From Planctomycetota bacterium (GTDB taxonomy: Bacteria; Planctomycetota; UBA11346), in the NCBI GenBank assembly GCA_013816645.1, contig JACDEC010000288.1:1-5030 (forward strand): 5,030 nt of DNA. Direction: 5' to 3'. Of the stretch, positions 1 to 5,030 are shown in pieces. The notes beneath the pieces were generated by a model. The model did not search any database. It saw only the letters and a program-made list of their open reading frames with translations, and was not told the origin of the DNA. Numbering within the stretch: position 1 is the first letter of the stretch; the number at the start of each line of letters is the position of its first letter. Both the position numbers and the translations under genes were made by a program.

Positions 1-790
1 GCCGCTGCCCCGACTCGACGAGATCCGCCGCCGCGCCGACTACTACAGCGCGCCGTACTTCGGCACCTACTTCTACCGCTTCAACACCACCAAGCCGCCG
101 TTCGACGACGTCCACGTGCGCCGCGCGGTGAGCTGGGCGATCGACCGCCGCGCCATCACCGGTCAGATCACCCGTGGCGGCCAGGTGCCGTCGGGATCCT
201 TCTGCCCGGCGGTCGCCGGTTTCGCGCCGATCGCCGGACCGACGCTCGACATCGATCGTGCCCGCGCCGAGCTGGCCAAATCGCGCTACGCCCGCGAGGG
301 GGCGGGCGCGATGCCGCCGATCGAGCTGCACTACAACACCAGCGAGCAGCACAAGCAGATCGCCGAGGCGGTGGCCCAGCAGCTCAAGCAGGCGCTCGGC
401 GTCGCGGTCGTGCTGCGCAACACCGAATGGAAGACCTACCTGCAGGATCAGGACCGCCGCGACTACCAGATGTCGCGCTCGTCGTGGATCGGCGATTACG
501 GCGACCCCAACACCTTCTTCGACCTCTTCGTCAAGGACGGCGGCAACAACAAGACGGGCTGGAGCGATCCCCGATACGACGAACTGGTCCAGATCGAGCA
601 GCGCGAACTCGACCCGGCCAAGCGCCAGGCCGCGTTCCACGAGCTCGAACGCCTGCTCGTCGAGGACGGCTGCCCGATCGCCTGCGTCTACACCTACGTC
701 GCGCAGGGCCTGCTCGACGAACGGGTGATGGGCTGGTGGAGCAACATCCGCGATGTGCATCCCCTGAAGTACACATGGATTGAGCCGTAG
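1..790 (+). CDS. oppA: Oligopeptide/dipeptide ABC transporter solute-binding protein, C-terminal part (5' truncated by window edge)
   Basis: Extracytoplasmic substrate-binding protein of SBP family 5, which captures peptides or similar solutes and delivers them to the OppBC channel. The frame is open from the left edge (first full codon at base 2) and gives 262 residues, about half of a usual 500-600 residue protein, so the signal peptide and N-terminal lobe lie outside. Numbering from base 2, residues 12-49 carry the diagnostic stretch with YFYRFNTTKPPFDD followed by VRRAVSWAIDR. Residues 163-190 carry the second family hallmark, with DYGDPNTFFDLF and GNNKTGWSDPRYD. The end, around MGWWSNIRDVHPLKYTWI, matches the usual OppA C-terminus, so the 3' end is intact. 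A GTG at 116 is internal and not the start. A permease pair and an ATPase follow, so this is the cognate binding protein. The family identity is secure. The ligand is not, because family-5 proteins also bind nickel complexes, heme, sugars and opines. Confidence 0.95.
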   Translation, partial: PLPRLDEIRRRADYYSAPYFGTYFYRFNTTKPPFDDVHVRRAVSWAIDRRAITGQITRGGQVPSGSFCPAVAGFAPIAGPTLDIDRARAELAKSRYAREGAGAMPPIELHYNTSEQHKQIAEAVAQQLKQALGVAVVLRNTEWKTYLQDQDRRDYQMSRSSWIGDYGDPNTFFDLFVKDGGNNKTGWSDPRYDELVQIEQRELDPAKRQAAFHELERLLVEDGCPIACVYTYVAQGLLDERVMGWWSNIRDVHPLKYTWIEP

Positions 791-791
791 C

Positions 792-813
792 GCGCACGCG
801 GGGTGTGGTGCGC
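792..813 (+). terminator. Hairpin just after the oppA stop codon (possible attenuator or processing stem)
   Basis: GCGCAC (792-797) can pair with GTGCGC (808-813) across a 10-nt loop, starting two bases after the oppA stop codon. A second short stem, GCCG/CGGC at 812-815 and 819-822, overlaps its right arm and could compete with it. No U-tract follows (the next bases are AAAATGTC), so it does not look like a classical intrinsic terminator. In many binding-protein operons, a hairpin behind the binding-protein gene keeps that message more abundant than the permease message. That role is possible here but is inference. Confidence 0.3.
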
Positions 814-841
814 CGTACCGGCAAAATGTCCTAACGCAGTC

Positions 842-858
842 AAACCGTCCGGTGGTTT
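842..858. other. Short inverted repeat in the oppA-nucleoside hydrolase gap
   Basis: AAACC (842-846) and GGTTT (854-858) are perfect inverted arms around a 7-nt centre that itself contains ACCG-TC-CGGT (844-853). It lies 70-86 bases before the ATG at 928. It could be an operator half-site pair, a weak hairpin, or chance in GC-rich DNA. I see no convincing -35/-10 pair beside it. Confidence 0.25.
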
Positions 859-918
859 CGGGACGCGCTGGCCTACGATGCGTTCTCGCCGCAACGCCAA
901 CCGCGGCGCCAACCCACT

Positions 919-922
919 GAGG
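919..922 (+). promoter_or_regulatory. Ribosome binding site of the nucleoside hydrolase gene
   Basis: GAGG lies five bases (CCCCC) before the ATG at 928. It supports that ATG as the true start, which also places the conserved DTDIGSDIDDA motif at residues 10-20, as expected for the family. Confidence 0.7.
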
Positions 923-927
923 CCCCC

Positions 928-1857
928 ATGAGCGAACGCACCGCCGTCATCCTCGACACCGATATCGGCTCCGACATCGACGACGCTGTCTGCCTGGCCT
1001 ACCTGCTGCGCCAGCCGCGCTGCGAGCTCGTCGGCATCACCACGGTCTCGGGGCGCGAACCCCGCGAACGCGCCAGCCTCGCCGACGCCGTGTGCCGGGC
1101 CGCTGGCCGCACCGACATCCCGATCCACAGCGGCGCCTCGGTGCGCGGCGACACCGGCGCGGTGGTGCAACCCGATTGCCCGCAGGCGGCCATCCTGTCG
1201 CGGCATCCGCACCGCCCGCCCGGCGAATTCGCGCCCAACACCGCGGTGCAGTACCTGCACGAGACCATCAGCCGCCGTCCCGGCGAGATCACCCTGCTGG
1301 CCATCGGACCGATGACCAACCTCGGCCTGCTCTTCAACCTCGACCCCGAGATCCCCAAGAAGCTCAAGGCCCTGGTGCTGATGTGCGGGGTGTTCACCAA
1401 CCGCCTGGCCGGCGTCGGCCCGTGCGAATGGAACGCGCTCTGCGATCCGTGGGCCGCCCACACCGTCTACCGCTCGGCGACGCGGGTCCACCGTTCGGTC
1501 GGGCTCGATGTCACCATGCAGGTCAAGCTGCCGGCGCCGGAGGCGGTGCAGCGCTTCCGCAAGGCCGGTGGGGCGCTGAACGTCGTCGCCGACGCCTGCG
1601 ACGTCTGGCGCACCCACTGTCCCGACGTGGTCTTCCACGATCCGCTCGCGGCGACGGCGCTGTTCAATGACCGGGTGTGTACCTGGGAACGCGGGCAGAT
1701 CTCGGTCGAGCTGGCCAGTCAGCGCGTGATGGGCCAGACCCACTGGAAGGGCGAGGCCAACGGCCCGCACGAGGTCGCCCTGGGCGTCGACGCGAAGGTC
1801 TTCTTCGACGAGTACTTCGGCGTGGTCGGCGGGGCGACCCGCCAAGCCGCCGGCTGA
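928..1857 (+). CDS. Inosine/uridine-preferring nucleoside hydrolase family protein
   Basis: Predicted cytoplasmic N-ribohydrolase that splits a nucleoside into base and ribose; there is no signal peptide. At 309 residues it is full length for the IunH/RihABC family. Residues 10-20 (DTDIGSDIDDA) form the Asp cluster that binds Ca2+ and activates water, in the longer form with two extra residues compared with DTDPGIDDA. GPMTNL (127-132) supplies the metal-binding backbone loop. M152, E167 and N169 fit ribose-binding positions, and H237-D238 in FHDPLAA matches the His-Asp pair near the C-terminus. The segment after TTV (38-40) reads SGREPRERAS, where relatives usually have an Asn-containing AGN motif. 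The usual Asn six residues before the conserved Glu is also absent (A161/G162). The substrate may therefore differ from common nucleosides. The gene sits between the binding-protein and permease genes of a peptide-type importer, 137 bp after the former and 81 bp before the latter. Family call sure; exact substrate unknown. Confidence 0.93.
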   Translation: MSERTAVILDTDIGSDIDDAVCLAYLLRQPRCELVGITTVSGREPRERASLADAVCRAAGRTDIPIHSGASVRGDTGAVVQPDCPQAAILSRHPHRPPGEFAPNTAVQYLHETISRRPGEITLLAIGPMTNLGLLFNLDPEIPKKLKALVLMCGVFTNRLAGVGPCEWNALCDPWAAHTVYRSATRVHRSVGLDVTMQVKLPAPEAVQRFRKAGGALNVVADACDVWRTHCPDVVFHDPLAATALFNDRVCTWERGQISVELASQRVMGQTHWKGEANGPHEVALGVDAKVFFDEYFGVVGGATRQAAG

Positions 1858-1886
1858 CCCGGAGGACAATCGGGCGGAGCGTCCTT

Positions 1887-1933
1887 GAGGCCGCCCGCGC
1901 GGCTCCCATCGTGGGCCGCCTGAGGAGGCCGCC
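1887..1933 (+). repeat. Three GGCCGCC words in the gap before oppB
   Basis: GGCCGCC occurs at 1889-1895, 1914-1920 and 1927-1933. The first and third copies extend to GAGGCCGCC (1887-1895, 1925-1933). GCCGC (1890-1894) can also pair with GCGGC (1899-1903) over a 4-nt loop. In DNA this rich in G and C such words are not rare, so a function is not established. The third copy overlaps the oppB ribosome binding site. Confidence 0.3.
1922..1928 (+). promoter_or_regulatory. Ribosome binding site of oppB
   Basis: GAGGAGG is a near-perfect Shine-Dalgarno sequence, ten bases before the ATG at 1939. It fixes that start, which places the first membrane segment at about residue 10, as usual for OppB. 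Confidence 0.75.
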
Positions 1934-1938
1934 GGGCG

Positions 1939-2856
1939 ATGGGTCGCTACCTGATCAAGCGCCTGCTCCAGGCCCCGCTCGTGCTGTTCGTGCTGGTGAC
2001 GATCAGCTTCTTCCTGATGCGCGCGGCGCCCGGCGGGCCGTTCACCCGCGAACGCAGCGGCGACGCGCGGTCCGAGCAGGCGCGCGCGCAGCGCTGGGGC
2101 CTCGATAAGCCGCTGCCCACGCAGTACCTGCTGTTCCTCGGCCGCCTGGCGCGCGGCGACCTCGACTACTCGATGAAGCAGGAGGACGAGCGGGTCAGCG
2201 AGCGGATCGCCCGCCACCTCCCGGTCTCGCTGCTGCTCGGTTCGCTGGCGCTCGGCTTGGCGCTGCTGCTGGGCATCTCGGCCGGCGTGATCGCGGCGAT
2301 GCGCCGCAACCGCCTGCCCGATCACCTCGCCATGCTGGTGGCGATGATCGGCCTGGCGGTGCCGGCCTTCGTCATCGGTCCGCTGCTCGCCTGGGGGTTC
2401 GGCCTGCGCCTCGGCTGGTTGCCGGTCGCCGGCTATGACGGCTGGCTGCACCTCGTGCTTCCCGCGGTGACACTTGCCTTGCCCTACGCCGCGCGCATCG
2501 CGCGCCTGTGCCGGGCCGGCATGCTCGACGTGATCAACCAGGACTTCGTGCGCACCGCGCGCGCCAAGGGGCTGTCCGAACTCGCGGTGGTCGCCCGCCA
2601 CGTGCTGCGCGGCGGCCTGCTGCCGGTGGTCAGCTACCTCGGTCCGGCGGCCACCGATGTGCTGACCGGATCGCTGGTGGTCGAAGCGATCTTCCGCATC
2701 CCCGGCATGGGCTACGAGTTCGTCAACGGCGCGCTCAACCGCGACTACACCGTGGTCATGGGCACGGTGGTGGTGTACGGCGCGCTGCTCGTCGCCTTCA
2801 ACCTGCTCAGCGACCTGGTCTATGGCCTGCTCGACCCGCGGGTGCGGCATGCCTGA
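1939..2856 (+). CDS. oppB: Oligopeptide/dipeptide ABC transporter permease, OppB/DppB type
   Basis: Inner-membrane channel subunit, paired with the OppC-type protein encoded next. At 305 residues it has the normal length. It begins MGRYLIKRLLQAPLVLFVLVTI, the typical OppB opening in which TM1 (about 10-28) follows a basic start. A periplasmic segment follows, with APGGPF (30-35), a typical position for APGDP-like motifs, and GLDKPLPTQYLLFLGRL (54-70). Further hydrophobic segments lie at about 96-120, 130-155, 168-185, 228-250 and 271-297. The cytoplasmic EAA loop that docks the ATPase is clear at about 202-225, with DFVRTARAKGLSE. The segment VVEAIFRIPGMGYEFVNGALNRDY (247-270) is the other strong family hallmark. 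The stop codon lies inside the start of oppC (8-bp overlap), suggesting coupled translation. Subunit class is sure; whether it is Opp, Dpp or another family-5 system cannot be told from sequence. Confidence 0.96.
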   Translation: MGRYLIKRLLQAPLVLFVLVTISFFLMRAAPGGPFTRERSGDARSEQARAQRWGLDKPLPTQYLLFLGRLARGDLDYSMKQEDERVSERIARHLPVSLLLGSLALGLALLLGISAGVIAAMRRNRLPDHLAMLVAMIGLAVPAFVIGPLLAWGFGLRLGWLPVAGYDGWLHLVLPAVTLALPYAARIARLCRAGMLDVINQDFVRTARAKGLSELAVVARHVLRGGLLPVVSYLGPAATDVLTGSLVVEAIFRIPGMGYEFVNGALNRDYTVVMGTVVVYGALLVAFNLLSDLVYGLLDPRVRHA

Positions 2857-4204
2857 GGCGGCGAGCGCATCACCCTCGCGACTGGCCTGGCGGCGGCTGC
2901 GCGCCAACCACTTCGCCATGATCGGATTGGTCGTGGTCGTCGCGGTGTGCGCCGCGGTCGCGGCCGCGCCGTGGGTGGCGCCGCAGGATCCGGAACTCGC
3001 CCACGCCTGGATCGGCCCGCGCTCGCCCGGCTACCGTCATCCCGAATGCTGGGCGATCAACCGGCTCAAAGTCGGCGAGATGCTCGAAGCCCCGGCGCGC
3101 TGGCGCGCCGCCGACTGGCTCGGCGTGACCGTCGCCGAACAATCGCGCAGCGACTACCGCCTGGCGCTGCGCCGCGATGGCACCATCCGCTCGCTCACCC
3201 TGGTCGAGGGCTCGGTCGAACAGGAGCGCCTCGATCTCGCGAACAGCCGGATCATCGCCGCGCCCGGGGACGACGGCGAAGGCGTCGATCCGGGTCCCGG
3301 CGCGCTGGTGGTCGGCCAGCCGCTGCCGCCGGCCTTCCCGACCGGTGGTCGCAGCGTGTTCTTCCTGCGCGTGTCCGAAATCGGTCCACCGGTGCGCTAC
3401 GTCGCGTCGATCGACGATGGCGTCGTCTGCGTGCTCACCCGCGATGGCGCGAACGTGCTCGCCGCCACCATTCGCGGCGAGCAGGTCGTGGAGGTGGTCG
3501 CCGATGGGCGCGAACTCGCGATCCGACACGCGCTGGGTACCGACCATGCCGGTCGCGATCTCTTCAGCCGGGTGCTGCATGGCGGGCGGATCTCGCTGCT
3601 GGTCGGGGTGGTCGCGACCGCGGTGTCGCTGCTGATCGGCGTGCTCTACGGCGCGATCGCCGGCTACCTCGGCGGGCGCGCCGATCGCGCGATGATGGGC
3701 GCGGTCGACGTGCTCTACGCCATCCCCTTCATGTTCCTGGTCATCCTGCTGCTGACCTTCTTCGAGCGTTCGCTGCTCATGCTGTTCGTCGCGCTCGGCG
3801 CGGTGCAGTGGCTGACCATGGCGCGCATCGTCCGCGGCCAGGTGCTGTCGCTGTCCGGACGCGAGTTCATCGCCGCCGCGCGCATGGCCGGGGCCAGCGA
3901 CTGGCGGATCATCACCCGCCACCTGGTGCCCAACTGCCTGGGGCCGATCGTGGTCTACGCGACCCTGACCGTGCCGGCGGTGATCCTCCAGGAGAGCTTC
4001 CTGGCCTTCCTCGGGCTCGGTGTCTCGCTCGGCGGCCGTCAAGTCGACAGCTGGGGCGCGCTGGTCGAGCAGGGCGCGCAGGCGACCCAGCATCCCTGGC
4101 TCCTGCTGGTTCCCGCCGTGACCATGGCGGCGACCCTGCTCGGCCTCAACGCGCTGGGCGACGGCCTGCGCGACGCGTTCGACCCGCGCACGGAGGGGGT
4201 ATGA
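2849..4204 (+). CDS. oppC: Oligopeptide/dipeptide ABC transporter permease, OppC/DppC type, with large periplasmic insert
   Basis: Second inner-membrane channel subunit. I chose the ATG at 2849, which overlaps the oppB stop by 8 bp, over the in-frame ATG at 2822. The latter would only add MACSTRGCG and has no ribosome binding site; the site for 2849 is also weak, so coupling to oppB translation is likely. The result is 451 residues against about 300 in typical OppC/DppC. TM1 is at about 22-41, ending APWVAPQDPEL. The family segment LGTDHAGRDLFSRVLHGGRISL (229-250) comes only after some 175 residues, where 40-50 is usual. TM segments follow at about 250-272, 288-305, 307-325, 364-385 and 417-436. 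The EAA loop is clear at 337-362, with GREFIAAARMAGASDWRIITRH, and SFLAFLGLGV (383-392) is typical. The permease core is complete, so the extra length is an insertion and not a fusion at either end. The 3' end overlaps the oppD start (ATGA). Confidence 0.94.
   Translation: MPEAASASPSRLAWRRLRANHFAMIGLVVVVAVCAAVAAAPWVAPQDPELAHAWIGPRSPGYRHPECWAINRLKVGEMLEAPARWRAADWLGVTVAEQSRSDYRLALRRDGTIRSLTLVEGSVEQERLDLANSRIIAAPGDDGEGVDPGPGALVVGQPLPPAFPTGGRSVFFLRVSEIGPPVRYVASIDDGVVCVLTRDGANVLAATIRGEQVVEVVADGRELAIRHALGTDHAGRDLFSRVLHGGRISLLVGVVATAVSLLIGVLYGAIAGYLGGRADRAMMGAVDVLYAIPFMFLVILLLTFFERSLLMLFVALGAVQWLTMARIVRGQVLSLSGREFIAAARMAGASDWRIITRHLVPNCLGPIVVYATLTVPAVILQESFLAFLGLGVSLGGRQVDSWGALVEQGAQATQHPWLLLVPAVTMAATLLGLNALGDGLRDAFDPRTEGV
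2996..3526 (+). other. Extra domain inserted in OppC between TM1 and the LGTD motif
   Basis: Codons for residues about 50-226 of the OppC-type protein. By the known topology of OppC (N-terminus inside, TM1-TM2 loop outside), this domain would face the periplasm. Its second part alternates hydrophobic and polar residues, as in beta strands and turns: YRLALRRDGTIRSLTLVEG (103-121), SVFFLRVSEI (169-178), VRYVASIDDGVVCVLTR (182-198) and VVEVVADGRELAIRH (213-227). This suggests a small beta-rich domain. The first part has WAINRLKVGEML (68-79). There is no hydrophobic segment long enough to span the membrane. I recognise no named domain. A smaller insertion at the same point occurs in YejE-type permeases. 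Confidence 0.7.
4192..4199 (+). promoter_or_regulatory. Ribosome binding site of oppD, overlapping a G5 tract
   Basis: GGAGGGGG ends one base before the ATG at 4201, and its GGAGG core (4192-4196) leaves a 4-base spacer. It supports ATG 4201 as the start. It is unusual because the G5 run at 4195-4199 continues the G-tract series of the heptamer repeat that begins six bases further on, so the site could be hidden by G-quadruplex folding. Confidence 0.65.
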
Positions 4205-5030
4205 ACGGGGGTCGGGGGTCGGGGGTCGGGGGTCGGGAAGACTCCGTGGTGCGGACGCCGGAGCGCCTGCTTAGCGTTGAGGGCCTCGAGGCGGGTTTCC
4301 GCACCCGCGATGGCTGGGTGCGGGCGGTGGACGGGGTGTCGTTCAGCGTCGGCGACGGCGAATCGTTCGGCATCGTCGGCGAGAGCGGGTCGGGCAAGAG
4401 CGTCACGGCGCGCTCGATCCTGCAGATCGTCGACGCGCCGGGCCGCATCGTCGGCGGGTCGATGGTGCTGCACCGGCCGGACGGCTCGGCGGTGGACCTC
4501 GCGAAGATGAACCCGCGCGGCCGGGCCATCCGCGCCGTGCGCGGCCGCGAGATCGCGATGATCTTCCAGGAGCCGATGACGGCGCTGAACCCGACCTGGA
4601 CCTGCGGTGAGCAGGTGACCGAGGCCTTGGAGCTCCACACCGACTTCAGCGCCGCCGCGCGCGATCAGCGCGCGCTCGAGCTGTTCCGCCAGGTCGGCAT
4701 CCCGGAACCCGAGCGTCGGCTCGCGCAGTATCCGCACGAGCTCTCGGGCGGCATGCGCCAACGGGTGTGCATCGCCATCGCCCTGGCCTGCGATCCCGAG
4801 TTGCTCATCGCCGACGAGCCGACCACCGCGCTCGACGTCACGATCCAGGCGCAGATCCTGAAGCTGCTGCGGGAGCTGAAGGAGCGCACCGGCGCCGCCG
4901 TGATCCTGATCACCCATGACCTCGGCGTCGTGGCCGAGACCTGCCGGCGCGTCATCGTCATGTATGCGGGCCGCAAGATCGAGGAGGCGCCGATCCTCGA
5001 ACTCTTCGACCGCCCGGCGCACCCCTACAC
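4201..5030 (+). CDS. oppD: Oligopeptide/dipeptide ABC transporter ATP-binding protein, OppD/DppD type (3' truncated by window edge)
   Basis: Cytoplasmic ATPase that drives import through OppBC, normally as a heterodimer with OppF. There are 276 full codons before the window ends; the family has about 320-350. Visible motifs: Walker A GESGSGKS at 60-67, Q-loop Q123 in MIFQEPMTALNP, signature LSGGMRQ at 181-187, Walker B LLIADEP at 201-207, D-loop ALD at 210-212 and switch His239 in ITHD. The start of the C-terminal Opp/Dpp-specific region is seen as PAHPYT at the edge. All catalytic residues are present. The conserved domain begins near LLSVEGLEAGF (23-33), so residues 1-22 are an extension; residues 3-12 (GGRGSGVGGR) are encoded by a heptamer repeat. 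ATG 4201 is preferred for its ribosome binding site and 4-bp overlap with oppC. In-frame GTG codons at 4246 and 4249, behind a weak GGGAAG, are alternatives that would leave the repeat untranslated. Confidence 0.95.
   Translation, partial: MNGGRGSGVGGREDSVVRTPERLLSVEGLEAGFRTRDGWVRAVDGVSFSVGDGESFGIVGESGSGKSVTARSILQIVDAPGRIVGGSMVLHRPDGSAVDLAKMNPRGRAIRAVRGREIAMIFQEPMTALNPTWTCGEQVTEALELHTDFSAAARDQRALELFRQVGIPEPERRLAQYPHELSGGMRQRVCIAIALACDPELLIADEPTTALDVTIQAQILKLLRELKERTGAAVILITHDLGVVAETCRRVIVMYAGRKIEEAPILELFDRPAHPY
4207..4237 (+). repeat. Tandem GGGGGTC heptamer repeat (four copies plus GGG) at the 5' end of oppD
   Basis: Four perfect GGGGGTC units occupy 4207-4213, 4214-4220, 4221-4227 and 4228-4234, followed by GGG at 4235-4237. 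Together with the G5 run at 4195-4199 they make six G-tracts. The five within the repeat are separated by only two bases, which is an ideal pattern for a G-quadruplex on the sense strand and so also in the mRNA. The unit is seven bases, not a multiple of three, so a change in copy number shifts the oppD frame if translation starts at 4201. Similar G-rich heptamers are known as dispersed repeats in Xanthomonas and Nostoc. Confidence 0.9.

Noticed and set aside
116..118. GTG at 116 as the start of the binding-protein gene
   Set aside because: The frame is open to the left edge, and the 38 residues before it contain strong family sequence (YFYRFNTTKPPFDD), so the gene is simply truncated.
874..879. 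TACGAT as a -10 promoter box before the nucleoside hydrolase gene
   Set aside because: The bases 17 before it (GTGGTT, 852-857) do not resemble a -35 box, and single -10-like words are uninformative.
1861..1865. GGAGG just after the nucleoside hydrolase stop, as a ribosome binding site for a small gene
   Set aside because: No ATG or GTG follows at a usable distance, and no small frame with a recognisable product exists before oppB.
2822..2848. Upstream ATG at 2822 as the oppC start
   Set aside because: It would add nine residues (MACSTRGCG), has no ribosome binding site and gives a 35-bp overlap. ATG 2849, with an 8-bp overlap, is more usual for coupled genes.
694..2919. Open antisense frame of 741 codons on the minus strand across the nucleoside hydrolase and oppB
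   Set aside because: Its translation is rich in Arg, Gln, His, Ala and Asp with no recognisable domain. It mirrors the GC-rich third positions of the real + strand genes, a usual artefact at this base composition.
4207..4237. CRISPR array or insertion-sequence end
   Set aside because: The unit is seven bases with no spacers, terminal inverted repeats or transposase nearby; it is a simple tandem repeat.
2870..5022. Long minus-strand open frames opposite oppC and oppD (2870-4093 and 4039-5022)
   Set aside because: They have the same low-complexity composition and no family motifs, and they lie fully opposite genes with complete conserved motifs.

Overview
The window is high-GC DNA (about 70% by eye, with strong G/C bias at third codon positions). 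It carries five genes, all on the + strand and packed like one operon. They encode a family-5 (oligopeptide/dipeptide, Opp/Dpp-type) ABC importer with a nucleoside hydrolase gene placed inside the cluster. A free-living, GC-rich bacterium with a Gram-negative envelope fits best. The unusually long OppC-type permease, with a large extracytoplasmic insert, recalls proteins I associate with Planctomycetota/Verrucomicrobiota-like lineages. The G-rich heptamer repeat recalls ones known from Xanthomonas and relatives. Neither settles the taxonomy, so I leave it open.

Layout. Bases 1-790: the C-terminal half of the solute-binding protein (oppA-like), cut by the left edge. Bases 791-927: a 137-bp gap with a hairpin just after the stop codon, a small inverted repeat, and a clear ribosome binding site for the next gene. 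Bases 928-1857: an inosine/uridine-preferring nucleoside hydrolase family protein. Bases 1858-1938: an 81-bp gap with repeated GGCCGCC words and a strong ribosome binding site. Bases 1939-2856: OppB-type permease. Bases 2849-4204: OppC-type permease with a roughly 175-residue stretch between TM1 and the conserved LGTD..GRD segment, where relatives have about 40-50 residues. Bases 4201-5030: OppD-type ATPase, cut by the right edge. oppB/oppC overlap by 8 bp and oppC/oppD by 4 bp (ATGA), consistent with translational coupling. A second ATPase gene (oppF) would be expected beyond the right edge but cannot be seen.

How they work together. The binding protein captures a solute outside the inner membrane, OppB and OppC form the channel, and OppD (with a partner) powers import. 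A nucleoside hydrolase in the same transcription unit suggests that the imported or co-metabolised compound has a ribosyl or N-glycosidic part, but this is inference from position only.

Most notable points: (1) four perfect GGGGGTC heptamers lie directly after the oppD start codon, with a further G5 tract in its ribosome binding site. This could act as a G-quadruplex translational switch and/or as a phase-variable coding repeat. (2) OppC has a large periplasmic insert. (3) The nucleoside hydrolase keeps the metal/catalytic core but lacks two asparagines usual in the family. The rest is an ordinary peptide-type importer.
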